A stretch of DNA of 64,000 nucleotides from Candidatus Woesearchaeota archaeon (GTDB lineage Archaea > Nanobdellota > Nanobdellia > Woesearchaeales > JACJVW01): the NCBI GenBank assembly GCA_020637435.1, contig JACJVW010000001.1, positions 372,001-436,000 of the forward strand, written 5' to 3'. Numbering within the stretch: the stretch's first letter is position 1; each line of letters opens with the position of its first letter. The notes beneath the pieces are model-generated. The model was not told where the DNA came from. It searched no databases and saw only the letters and a program-made list of their open reading frames with translations. Positions 18,991 to 27,454 of the stretch are shown one piece after another. Both the position numbers and the translations under genes were made by a program.

Positions 18991-19935
18991 ATGCTCGGGT
19001 ACATGAAATCATCTCTTAGGGTGGCAACTACTAAGTTTACAAGTAGACCACGCTTGGTAAAAGTGTTCTTCATGATGACCAGAAGATGTAATCTGCGCTG
19101 TGAGTACTGCTCCTCATACCTTGACCATGAACCAGAGATGAGCCTAAGACAAATAAAACAGATGCTACGTAAGTTAAAGGATCATGGCGTACAACACATT
19201 ACTTTCATCGGCGGAGAACCCTTCGTACATCAACATGCAGTAAGAACAATAAGGTACGCAAAACATCTTGGTTTTAGTATAGCCATAAGCACAAATGGAC
19301 AACTGCTTTCTAGCCTGCAAAAAACCCTTCCCTACATAGATTTGTTTGCCACCGCATTTTTTGCCGACCAACACGTTCACGAGCGTCAAAGAGGTGTAGG
19401 AACCTATCACAATGTACTCAAAGCAATCTCTATGAGTAAAAAACAGCATAAAAAAATAATTACTCATTTCATTATCTCAAAAGAGACTATAACCTGTCTG
19501 GAGGATACGCTCAATTTTGCTATGAAAGAAGGTTTCTTTGTCAGCCTGCAACCAAGACATAAGGAATTTTTTTCGTTGACACCGACGATGAAAGATGATG
19601 AGATTCATCTAAAAAGCATACAGAGAATAGCATCGCATCCTGCGCTCATCCACAGCAGAACATACCTTAAACAACTTGGAGAACAAGGGCATATCAAGTT
19701 TAATGATTGTCCGGTCTTCGGTCATAGTGCCGTAATTTCACCAAGCGGAAATATGGGGAATTGCTACGATTTCATGCAAGGAGAGAACGGAAATGAGATT
19801 GGGTGGGAAAAAGCCATAGCTGCGCTTTCACGTCCAGGGTGTTCTACCTGCAGATACGGTTGTCACAGTGAAGATGGGTTGTTGTTTAAGTTCACGCCTG
19901 ACGCGATCAAAAACCTGGTGGTCAAAGGATTATGA
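18991..19935 (+). CDS. Radical SAM protein with Cys-rich C terminus
   Basis: A 314-residue protein. RRCNLRCEYC near residue 32 is the CxxxCxxC motif and FIGGEPFVH is the SAM-binding GGE strand. The C terminus has CPVFGH, GNCYDF and CSTCRYGC, an arrangement like a SPASM region for one or two extra 4Fe-4S clusters. I kept ATG 18991 because of the perfectly spaced TATA box; MKSSLRVA four codons later is the alternative. It ends in an ATGA overlap with a GT2 transferase, so the two are coupled. Confidence 0.8.
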   Translation: MLGYMKSSLRVATTKFTSRPRLVKVFFMMTRRCNLRCEYCSSYLDHEPEMSLRQIKQMLRKLKDHGVQHITFIGGEPFVHQHAVRTIRYAKHLGFSIAISTNGQLLSSLQKTLPYIDLFATAFFADQHVHERQRGVGTYHNVLKAISMSKKQHKKIITHFIISKETITCLEDTLNFAMKEGFFVSLQPRHKEFFSLTPTMKDDEIHLKSIQRIASHPALIHSRTYLKQLGEQGHIKFNDCPVFGHSAVISPSGNMGNCYDFMQGENGNEIGWEKAIAALSRPGCSTCRYGCHSEDGLLFKFTPDAIKNLVVKGL

Positions 19936-20864
19936 AAGTATCGATAATTATTCCGGTTAAGAATGGTGAGGCAACATTACCATTTTGTCTTCAGGTACTC
20001 TCAAGTGAGCATGAGATCATAGTGGTAAATGACCATTCGACAGATGATTCCTGCAGGATTGCAAGACAATATGCCACAAAAGTAATTGATCTTAAAGACA
20101 AGACCGGAGCAGCTGCGGCAAGAAATGCCGGAGTCGCAGCAAGTAGTGGAGAGCTTTTGGTATTTATTGACAGCGACATAATAGTAAGGCCATCAAGATT
20201 CCAGAGGGCCTTGTCCGAATTTCGAAAGAAAAACTATTGTGCGGCTGTCGCTAGATACAGTGATAGCCCCCTTAAGGGAATCTCAAGATTTTATAATTCA
20301 TATATGCAGTATAAATACAGGAGCAACATCAGCGATGTATTCTGCACAAGCTTCGCAATTATATCTAAAAAAAAGTGGATCCCCTTTAAAGAAACGCTTG
20401 ACTGTCTTGAAGATGTTGACCTCGGTCAGGAACTTCGTCTCAGCGGCACCAGGATCAATGTTCTAAAGAGCTTACAAGTAACTCATCTCAAAAAAATCAA
20501 CTTAAGAAATTTTCATGTAACATACTTGTCCAGGTCACGAAATGCGATGCATCTCTCCTGGTCATATCTCAAGAGAGGCATCAGATTCACCGATAGGACC
20601 GTGACCCTTGATATGAAACTCGCTGTTGCGCTTTTACCATTATCTTTCCTCCACCCTCTGGGCATACTCATGCACATAATAATCAGCTCCAGATTCATTC
20701 TCTTCTATGCTCAAAAAGAGAGGACATCCTTCGTGGTTATCGGGATAGCGCTCTACTACTATGCTCTGATATGTATGTGGCTAGGTATAGTCTGGGGTAA
20801 TATCGAGGTTGCTATGCGTATACCCCTGCGGACAAGATCACCACAAGGAGCTACATCCGTATAG
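19932..20864 (+). CDS. Family 2 glycosyltransferase with C-terminal membrane helices
   Basis: A 310-residue protein. The GT-A domain has VSIIIPVKNGEATL, VVNDHSTDDS and FIDSDIIV (the DxD-type metal site), followed by LEDVDLGQEL, the ED acceptor motif of processive GT2 enzymes. Two or three hydrophobic helices follow from about residue 230. It starts within the stop of the radical SAM gene (ATGA), and its 3' end overlaps the convergent radical SAM gene at 20851 by 14 nt. It probably adds a sugar to a lipid-linked glycan on the cytoplasmic face. Confidence 0.85.
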   Translation: MKVSIIIPVKNGEATLPFCLQVLSSEHEIIVVNDHSTDDSCRIARQYATKVIDLKDKTGAAAARNAGVAASSGELLVFIDSDIIVRPSRFQRALSEFRKKNYCAAVARYSDSPLKGISRFYNSYMQYKYRSNISDVFCTSFAIISKKKWIPFKETLDCLEDVDLGQELRLSGTRINVLKSLQVTHLKKINLRNFHVTYLSRSRNAMHLSWSYLKRGIRFTDRTVTLDMKLAVALLPLSFLHPLGILMHIIISSRFILFYAQKERTSFVVIGIALYYYALICMWLGIVWGNIEVAMRIPLRTRSPQGATSV

Positions 20865-21933
20865 CATGATAGAACAGTTGCGGCAGATAGCGCTTATTAA
20901 AAAGAATATTCATGCTCAGGAAACATTCATGCGTGCAGGTGCACTTCTTTGCAAGTAACTTCTCTACCATCTTTCTCGCTCGTGATGAGAACCATATCTT
21001 GGCAAAATCATAGTTAGCCTCGCGAAGATTGCCAAAGGGGGTAGGTAGCATCTCACAGGGATAGACATCGCCATTAGCATGGATAACACCTGCTAGGCGT
21101 CCGGCATGACAAGGACTATGGTACTTGCCGGTAGTTGCCGTCTCATAGACAAGATTGTTCCTTATGATACGTTTCGCATTTATGAATCTGGAGAAGAAAC
21201 CTGAATTATAGTCCAGGCGACCTGAGCTCAGATCAGCATTGACTACATCAACAAGACTCTTGTACTTCTCAAGATCCATCTTCTTTGAGACGGGATCATA
21301 AGGATTCCCGCGTGTAAGTAGAAGCGTGTAATTGCTAATCTTGAATCTATCACGAAGATAAGTGTAGAAGTCAAGCAAGGTATCCTCATTATACGAAGAG
21401 AAGACAGAAGCGACACCCACCGTAAGCCGTCGCTCAGAATTTTCAAGCTCCTGTAGCAGACGTAGTGTTTCCATAGCATTTTGATACGACTGAGGATTCC
21501 TGCGGATATGATTGTGTACACCTTCGTACCCGTCGATCGACACTTCGACACCAAGATCAAGTTCTGGACAAAGGCTCAGCATACGTTTAACGCTGCGCAA
21601 TATCCTACGTGGATGGTCTCCGCTGGTCGGCATACCTACATGCCTGCAGGAGTTATTATCATAAAATAATTTGACTATCTGAGGAAGATCAAGCCGCGAG
21701 AAAGGTTCTCCACCTGTGGGAAGGAGAATCATCAGCTTTCCCATCGATTTCGAGATTTTCTCGTATTCATCCAGAGTCAGCTCATCCATCCTTGGTGCGA
21801 GGTCATAGTCGCCAAGCAGACAATGCCTGCAATGATTTTGGCATTGCTCAGTCACAAAGAGTATGAGATAGATTGGCAAAGTAGTTCTTTTAAAGAGATG
21901 CTTCTCAAACTGCAGAAAGTGACCAACACCCAT
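20851..21933 (-). CDS. Radical SAM/SPASM protein
   Basis: A 360-residue protein. CQNHCRHC is the CxxxCxxC motif, with LLPTGGEPFS as the GGE strand. The SPASM region is clear: PCHAGRLAG, GDVYPCEMLPTPFGN and the final KKCTCTHEC. This is the pattern of enzymes that modify ribosomal peptides or proteins (AnSME, PqqE and relatives). The ATG at 21933 has a TATAAAA box on the opposite strand about 28 nt upstream. It is divergent from the two tiny membrane proteins at 22021 and 22128, which are the only small peptides found inside the cluster. Confidence 0.85.
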   Translation of the reverse strand: MGVGHFLQFEKHLFKRTTLPIYLILFVTEQCQNHCRHCLLGDYDLAPRMDELTLDEYEKISKSMGKLMILLPTGGEPFSRLDLPQIVKLFYDNNSCRHVGMPTSGDHPRRILRSVKRMLSLCPELDLGVEVSIDGYEGVHNHIRRNPQSYQNAMETLRLLQELENSERRLTVGVASVFSSYNEDTLLDFYTYLRDRFKISNYTLLLTRGNPYDPVSKKMDLEKYKSLVDVVNADLSSGRLDYNSGFFSRFINAKRIIRNNLVYETATTGKYHSPCHAGRLAGVIHANGDVYPCEMLPTPFGNLREANYDFAKIWFSSRARKMVEKLLAKKCTCTHECFLSMNILFNKRYLPQLFYHAIRM

Positions 21934-21957
21934 AGGAGCATTAAAGAACAGCAGAGT

Positions 21958-21964
21958 ATAAAAA
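21958..21964 (-). promoter_or_regulatory. TATA box for the 21933(-) radical SAM gene
   Basis: TATAAAA on the plus strand (TTTTATA on the minus strand) is centred 28 nt upstream of the minus-strand ATG. Confidence 0.55.
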
Positions 21965-21990
21965 TGATAACCTTATATGACAGGATAATT

Positions 21991-21998
21991 TTTTATAT
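21991..21998 (+). promoter_or_regulatory. TATA box for the 22021 small gene
   Basis: TTTTATAT is centred 26.5 nt before the ATG at 22021. This decides that start over an in-frame ATG at 21964. Confidence 0.55.
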
Positions 21999-22020
21999 CC
22001 CTGTAGACTTTAAAAATAGC

Positions 22021-22149
22021 ATGAGTATTGGGGAAGCCTTAGTCATTAGCCATTTGGGATACCTTGTTCTTATCTTAGGAGGAATATGGTATCTTCGAAA
22101 GACAAGAAAAGAATTGGAACAGATAAGATGGACACTACAACAGCGATAA
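22021..22149 (+). CDS. 42-residue single-helix membrane protein
   Basis: An unrecognised tiny gene. The product has one membrane helix (about residues 8-24) and a strongly basic, amphipathic C-terminal helix (WYLRKTRKELEQIRW). ATG 22021 is preferred because a TATA box sits 26.5 nt upstream; an in-frame ATG at 21964 would give 61 residues. It overlaps the next small gene by 22 nt, so they form one unit with the GT2 gene at 22253. It could be a small regulatory subunit of a membrane enzyme or, less likely, a modified peptide. Confidence 0.5.
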   Translation: MSIGEALVISHLGYLVLILGGIWYLRKTRKELEQIRWTLQQR

Positions 22150-22256
22150 TTCTTACACAGATACCCATAGCCCTCGGCATTATCCTGGGTGTTATCGAAC
22201 TGCACCTCCTTCGTAAAAACCTGACAGAGATCCTGAAGCGGTTGAGTAAGAAATGA
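22128..22256 (+). CDS. 42-residue single-helix membrane protein
   Basis: A second tiny gene of the same plan: one membrane helix (IPIALGIILGVIEL) followed by a basic amphipathic helix (RKNLTEILKRLSKK). It overlaps the preceding small gene by 22 nt and ends on an ATGA overlap with the GT2 gene at 22253. The shared plan suggests the two peptides form a heteromer, probably with the glycosyltransferase. There is no family match I can name. Confidence 0.5.
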   Translation: MDTTTAIILTQIPIALGIILGVIELHLLRKNLTEILKRLSKK

Positions 22257-22948
22257 GTCTCTCCGTTGTTATCCCGGTCTATAATGAAGCAGACAAGATA
22301 GAGGCGAATCTCAGGTATCTGGAGAGATTCCTTAAATCAATACCTCATGAGATCATCATCTCAGACGACGGTTCAAAAGACCGTACCAGAGAGATAGTTG
22401 AGTCTATGCATCTTCGCAATCTAACCTATATCCGGCAGAAAAAGAACAGAGGAAGAGGGCATGCAGCCAGAGTTGCGTGCGATGCCCCAAAATACAACAA
22501 CGTCCTGTTCATGGACGCAGATATGCCCCTTAACACAGACCTCAACATAATACATACGATGCTTGACCTAAGAGAAGAATACGACGCTATCCTGGGTTCA
22601 AGATATCTCGCTGCATCAAAAGCCAGAAGGAAACCACACAGGCTGATTCTAAGCAGAGGGTACAGAAGGCTCATGAACATTATTTTCAATAATATCCCTG
22701 TATCGGATGTGGCTATCGGTTTTAAGATGTTCTCCAAAGAATCCTTCTCCAGACTCAACAAAGATACAAGAGAAAATGGATGGGGATGGGATCTTGACCT
22801 GATGCTTGCCGGAGTGAAAAGGGGTTACAAGATGACCGACGTACCATTGGATTGGAAAGAAGTGGGAACATCGACCATCAATCCCCTTACCGACGTTTTT
22901 GGACATATCTTACACTTGAGCAAACTGTTTATCAGATATAGACGATAA
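22253..22948 (+). CDS. Family 2 glycosyltransferase (dolichol-phosphate mannosyltransferase-like)
   Basis: A 231-residue GT-A enzyme with VVIPVYNEADKIE, ISDDGSKDRT, FMDADMPL (DxD region) and the GSRYL and GYRRLMN segments typical of DPM1-like polyprenyl-phosphate sugar synthases. It has no membrane helix. The two tiny single-helix proteins encoded just upstream and coupled to it could supply membrane attachment, as small subunits do for eukaryotic DPM1; that is inference. It is distinct from the GT2 gene at 18198. Confidence 0.85.
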   Translation: MSLSVVIPVYNEADKIEANLRYLERFLKSIPHEIIISDDGSKDRTREIVESMHLRNLTYIRQKKNRGRGHAARVACDAPKYNNVLFMDADMPLNTDLNIIHTMLDLREEYDAILGSRYLAASKARRKPHRLILSRGYRRLMNIIFNNIPVSDVAIGFKMFSKESFSRLNKDTRENGWGWDLDLMLAGVKRGYKMTDVPLDWKEVGTSTINPLTDVFGHILHLSKLFIRYRR

Positions 22949-22988
22949 AGGAAATAACACAAAAATAGACTTCTCAAGCATAAAGATA

Positions 22989-22994
22989 TTTAAA
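22989..22994 (+). promoter_or_regulatory. TATA box for the 23017 gene
   Basis: TTTAAA within TATTTAAAA is centred 25.5 nt before ATG 23017. Confidence 0.6.
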
Positions 22995-23016
22995 AGCGCA
23001 AGCTCATACCCTGTTC

Positions 23017-24069
23017 ATGCTTGAGTACCTACGAAGGTATGCTTCTCATTTTATGCATCTTAATTTGCATAGGACTCCAAGAGGTCCATTAATTGTGTAC
23101 CTTGAATTGACCAAACGATGTAATTTAATGTGCAAATTTTGTGATATCTGGCGATGGGATGACCATCAAGACGAGCTGTCCACAGAAGAGGTCTTTTCCT
23201 TAATAGACCAGGTGAAAGATACAGCCATTGTATTCCATATATTTGGGGGAGAATCTCTCCTTAGGAAAGATATGGAAGAAATCGTAAAGTATGCAAACCA
23301 AGCCGGTCTTAGTACCGGCATCACCACCAACGGAACCCTGCTTACACCAAAACGCAGTCAAAGTCTTGCTCATGCAGGTCTAAAACACATAAGGATATCT
23401 TTAGATGGCACCCAACAGATACATGATAACCTCAGAGGAAAGAAATGCCATACCACAATTATGAACAATATTGCACATATACAACAACATCATCCAACCA
23501 TGCAGGTGGGAATCAATTATATGCTCAATAAGAAGAACCTGCAAAACACACAGGAATTTCTTACCGAGTTGAATAGATTAGAAATCGCCGATATTAAGAT
23601 TACCCCGATGCATACCATCTATCCATTCAATTACACAGGACAAGATAAATCAGCCCTCCTCTTTCACAAAGATGATATTCCTCAACTACAAAAACTTTTC
23701 TTAGCCCTATATGCTGATAGAAGAATCAAGACAAGCAAATATTTCCTCGAAGGATTCCTCCAAAGGCTTGCTGGCCAGCGAAAAGAGCACATATGTAGAG
23801 CAGGTGACATAGAGATAGATATTGACTGCACAGGTAATATGTATACTTGCTATGGCCTGCAACATCCGGTAGGTAATATCAGGACAACATCAGTCAAAGA
23901 CATCTGGCAATCCAGAAGGATGAACAGAGCAAGAAAAAAAGTCAGCAACTGCACCGCTTGTTGGGATGACTGTCATGTTGATCCTGCGGCGGTATTTTCT
24001 GCAAAAGCCGTTCTTTCTGAACCGCAAAAATACATCCATGAGATTCGGTCTGTCCTTAAAAGATCCTAA
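23017..24069 (+). CDS. Radical SAM/SPASM protein
   Basis: A 350-residue protein. KRCNLMCKFC near residue 31 provides CxxxCxxC, and IFGGESLL the GGE motif. The C-terminal CRAGDIEIDID, GNMYTCYG, SNCTACWDDC cysteines form a SPASM-like auxiliary-cluster region. LEYLRRYASHFMHL at the start looks like a short amphipathic helix. It has its own promoter and is followed, 70 nt on, by the GT4/fusion operon. SPASM enzymes usually act on peptides or proteins, but sugar and lipid substrates are also known. Confidence 0.85.
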   Translation: MLEYLRRYASHFMHLNLHRTPRGPLIVYLELTKRCNLMCKFCDIWRWDDHQDELSTEEVFSLIDQVKDTAIVFHIFGGESLLRKDMEEIVKYANQAGLSTGITTNGTLLTPKRSQSLAHAGLKHIRISLDGTQQIHDNLRGKKCHTTIMNNIAHIQQHHPTMQVGINYMLNKKNLQNTQEFLTELNRLEIADIKITPMHTIYPFNYTGQDKSALLFHKDDIPQLQKLFLALYADRRIKTSKYFLEGFLQRLAGQRKEHICRAGDIEIDIDCTGNMYTCYGLQHPVGNIRTTSVKDIWQSRRMNRARKKVSNCTACWDDCHVDPAAVFSAKAVLSEPQKYIHEIRSVLKRS

Positions 24070-24139
24070 ACAGTGCGCCTCTAAAAACCTATAGACGAGC
24101 AAAGATACATTTATCAAGGCCTTCTATATACCTGGATGT

Positions 24140-25297
24140 ATGCGAAAAATCTGCATGATCAGCTTTGAATACCCGCATCAGGGAGTTATTGGAGGCATTG
24201 GTACATCAGCCAGAAGAATAGCAACTAATCTGGCCGGTATGGGATATGAAGTGCATGTGATAACTAAATCTAAGGTAGCTCAAGAGTATAATATATCCGA
24301 GGCCTTAAAAGCTGAGGTCATGCAAGACCAAGGTGTCACCATCCATAAATTATCTCCCTCAAGCGACCTCCTCGTCCATATGCCCCCTCAGGAACTTTCT
24401 AATGCATTTGAATACCTGATCGACTTGCACAAGAAGATAGATTTTGATATTTTCCAGGGCATGAGACTGTATCCTTCAGGCTATCTTGCCGTGGTGATGG
24501 GTAAAGTGACGGGAAAACCTTCGCTTGCCTGCATCAGGGGAAACGAGATCTCACTAGACCTGTTCAATTACAGACTAGCACCGGTCACTATATGGACACT
24601 AAAAGAAGCCACTGAAGTGACCTCAGTAGCTAAAGATTTGCTTGATGACGCAAGAAGAATAGCTGACCTGGGCGGGAAGGGCATAGTATTGCACAATAGT
24701 ATTGAAACAAGAAGATACCTCTATGACGCAAGGATTAGAGTTGAGAGGCCTGGACATAAGATAGGCCTGGTTGGTTTTCAAAGGCAGAAAAAAGGTTATG
24801 CCTATGCCCTTGAAGCCCTGAGTCGAGTTAAAGAAAAAGATAATTGCAGCCTTATAATTATAGGTGACATCAAAGATGATGAGAAAGAGTATTTCTGGAA
24901 TTATGCAACCCGACTTGGCATCCGAAAAAACATCGCCATCACAGGGCCGGTGAAAGAAGAGCACATATTGAACTACATAAAAAAGATGGACTTCGCTGTA
25001 TTCCCTGCGATGAACGAAGGATGTCCCAATACACTATTGCAGGCTATGTACACAAGAACACCCGTTATTGTGACCGACGTTGGTGCGCAGAAAGACCTTA
25101 TTCAAGATGGTGTGAACGGATTGATTGTGCCAAGGAGAGATACTCAAAAGCTTACGGAGGCCATGGAGCGATTAATCAAAGACAAGACCCTTGCAAAAAA
25201 ATTAGCCAAAAACGCATTCGAGACGATAAAGACCGGCCATTTGATCGAGCACGAGATGAACCAATGGTGCAAGATATATGACTGCTTATTAAGATGA
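24140..25297 (+). CDS. Family 4 glycosyltransferase
   Basis: A 385-residue GT-B retaining transferase. The N-terminal domain starts ICMISFEYPHQGVIGGIG with the usual glycine-rich acceptor-side loop, and the C-terminal donor domain has GLVGFQRQKKGY and the E-x7-E region PAMNEGCPNTLLQAM followed by VTDVGAQKDLI. It ends on ATGA with the fusion gene at 25294, so the two are coupled. It is similar in plan to the GT4 gene at 28713 on the other strand. The sugar donor is unknown. Confidence 0.9.
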   Translation: MRKICMISFEYPHQGVIGGIGTSARRIATNLAGMGYEVHVITKSKVAQEYNISEALKAEVMQDQGVTIHKLSPSSDLLVHMPPQELSNAFEYLIDLHKKIDFDIFQGMRLYPSGYLAVVMGKVTGKPSLACIRGNEISLDLFNYRLAPVTIWTLKEATEVTSVAKDLLDDARRIADLGGKGIVLHNSIETRRYLYDARIRVERPGHKIGLVGFQRQKKGYAYALEALSRVKEKDNCSLIIIGDIKDDEKEYFWNYATRLGIRKNIAITGPVKEEHILNYIKKMDFAVFPAMNEGCPNTLLQAMYTRTPVIVTDVGAQKDLIQDGVNGLIVPRRDTQKLTEAMERLIKDKTLAKKLAKNAFETIKTGHLIEHEMNQWCKIYDCLLR

Positions 25298-27399
25298 AAG
25301 AACAGATACTGATATATGCAAACAGTACATTTGGATTGGGACATCTTTATAGGAGCCTAAGTCTCGCGGTGGTTCTCCACAAACAATACGATGTACACCT
25401 GGCCTACGGCGGGCCATACCTAAATGAAGTGGTCTACGGCAACAAGCTGCCACAGAATATTCATCTCTATCAGTTGCCGGAATTGACGGACGATTCTTTT
25501 ACCCAAGATATAGACTTCACATCCAGGGTCGAGATATTGAAAGGGATAGTCGAAAGACACAACCCGGAATATCTAATCATGGAACATGTTCCTTTCGGCA
25601 GACGAAATTTCAAGAAAGAGGTAAAGTCTCTTATTAGCCTGTGCCCAAAAGCAAAGGTCATCAGTTCCTTTAGAGGTATTGCAGCAAAAGACGATACCAA
25701 AATTCTGGAAAGGTTGGAAGAAGCCAAAAAAGACTTCTCACTGTACCTTGTGCACAATGATCGTGAAGAATACAGTATCCCCTGGATTGGTACCGCATCG
25801 GTCAGGCACACCGGATATCTTCCTCCTTTTAATTTTGATAGACATGTTGAACCCCAAGAGGTACGAAAGCAATTGGGAGTAAGAGATGGAAAACTTATCA
25901 TGCTTTCAAGTGGAGGAGGCAAAGATGGAGAGAAATTTCTAGCAAAAGCTATCCAAGCTCTAAAAAAGATAAAGCATCCGATCAAAGTCCTAGTCTCGAC
26001 AGGCCCCTTCATACCATCGCAATCTTTTGAAAAGATAAGGGGCTTGGTTGACAGTCGTTTCTTGGTTACTAAGTTCAACCCCCACTTCAACCTCTACCTA
26101 GAACATGCAGACCTCTCTATGAATATGTGTGGCTACAATACCATGTCTGCGGTATATTACTACAAGGTACCATCCCTTGTATACCCCAGAACAACAGACA
26201 AAGAACAGATGATCAGAGCAGACTATTTTGAGAGTAGAGGTATCGTAAAAAAGCTAAAAGAAGATGAAGATTGGACCAAGGCAATAGAAGAGAGATTAGA
26301 AACAGATAAGGTATACAGCATATTGCCTCGTACTTATGATGCTGTACCTGATATGATAGGCATACTGAACAAAGAAGGCCCATACGAAGCAGATATAAGG
26401 ATAATAAGAGACTGCAACAATAAATGTATTATGTGTGACCATTGGCGAGATCCAGCCCGCCATGAAAAGATTATTGACTTACCCACTATGCGAAGGCTCA
26501 TCGGGGATCTCAAAACGATGGGTACAAAAAAAATAATATTGACTGGTGGAGAACCGATGTTGCACCAAGACTTCTATAAGATCTGTGATTTCATTAAAGA
26601 GAAAGATATGATACTATCATTAAAAACAAATGGCACACTTATCAACAGCGATTCGATCACAAGATTTAGCAAATACAGTCTGGACTTCATATCAATATCG
26701 ATAGACAGCCCTGACATGGTCATGCATGAGAAAATCAGAGGAGTCAAAGGATGCTTTGCCACAACAACTGGTGCATTCACCCTTATCAAAGAGCACCTGC
26801 CTGAGGTGACTACTCATACTAACATGGTTGTTATGCGCCAGAATTTTAGATCCCTCAAAAATGTGGCTGAGATGGCTAAAGATTTAGGAATCAGACACAT
26901 TACGTTGACACTGGTAAGAAAATTCAATGATTTTGTCCAAAATATGGAAATGAATGTTGAAGAACTGGAGGAATATTACTATCAGATCGTGCCTCATATC
27001 ATGGACAACCCACATGGTATCAGGGTTAACCTCGCACCCCATCAAAAAAGCCTGATAGGACTAAGTCAAAAAGAAATCGCTGAAAAATTAAGAAATAGGG
27101 CTATAGGGGTTGAACATCTAAAGGATGGGCGACATGGACGTCAGTTCTATAGTGAATACTACTGTCACAAACCTATCGATAGGGTGGAGATCAGGTCAGA
27201 CGGTACAGTGGTACCTTGTTGTGGCCTCTTAGATTCCAAAGGCCTGCATATGGGAAATATAAAAGAACAAAGCATGATAGAGATATGGAATAGTCCAAAA
27301 TATGCAAATTTTAGGGAGACTGATACTCTACCAAGAGTTCCGGGCTGTTTACACTGCAGCAGTTACCAGTTTCAGAATAAGAAAAGAGCAACATTCTGA
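25294..27399 (+). CDS. Fusion: GT28-like glycosyltransferase plus radical SAM/SPASM enzyme
   Basis: A 701-residue two-part protein. Residues about 1-355 are a GT-B-type module resembling MurG/PseG-like transferases (STFGLGHLYRSLSLAVVL, SSGGGKDGEKF, the NMCGYNTMSAVYY donor loop and PSLVYPRTTDKEQ). Residues about 365-700 are a complete radical SAM/SPASM enzyme with CNNKCIMC (CxxxCxxC), LTGGEPML, and C-terminal cysteines YCHKPID, GTVVPCCGLL and PGCLHCSS. Both halves look intact and no frameshift joins them. The fusion suggests one product is handed from a sugar-transfer step to a radical step, or that both act on one acceptor. I do not know a described enzyme with this layout. Confidence 0.85.
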   Translation: MKEQILIYANSTFGLGHLYRSLSLAVVLHKQYDVHLAYGGPYLNEVVYGNKLPQNIHLYQLPELTDDSFTQDIDFTSRVEILKGIVERHNPEYLIMEHVPFGRRNFKKEVKSLISLCPKAKVISSFRGIAAKDDTKILERLEEAKKDFSLYLVHNDREEYSIPWIGTASVRHTGYLPPFNFDRHVEPQEVRKQLGVRDGKLIMLSSGGGKDGEKFLAKAIQALKKIKHPIKVLVSTGPFIPSQSFEKIRGLVDSRFLVTKFNPHFNLYLEHADLSMNMCGYNTMSAVYYYKVPSLVYPRTTDKEQMIRADYFESRGIVKKLKEDEDWTKAIEERLETDKVYSILPRTYDAVPDMIGILNKEGPYEADIRIIRDCNNKCIMCDHWRDPARHEKIIDLPTMRRLIGDLKTMGTKKIILTGGEPMLHQDFYKICDFIKEKDMILSLKTNGTLINSDSITRFSKYSLDFISISIDSPDMVMHEKIRGVKGCFATTTGAFTLIKEHLPEVTTHTNMVVMRQNFRSLKNVAEMAKDLGIRHITLTLVRKFNDFVQNMEMNVEELEEYYYQIVPHIMDNPHGIRVNLAPHQKSLIGLSQKEIAEKLRNRAIGVEHLKDGRHGRQFYSEYYCHKPIDRVEIRSDGTVVPCCGLLDSKGLHMGNIKEQSMIEIWNSPKYANFRETDTLPRVPGCLHCSSYQFQNKKRATF

Positions 27400-27414
27400 C
27401 TAATGACCATATCA

Positions 27415-27422
27415 TTTATATA
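27415..27422 (+). promoter_or_regulatory. TATA box for the 27455 gene
   Basis: TTTATATA is centred 36.5 nt before the ATG, implying a leader of about 10 nt. Confidence 0.5.
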
Positions 27423-27454
27423 TCCTAGGCACTCAATTCAATACATACCCACAG

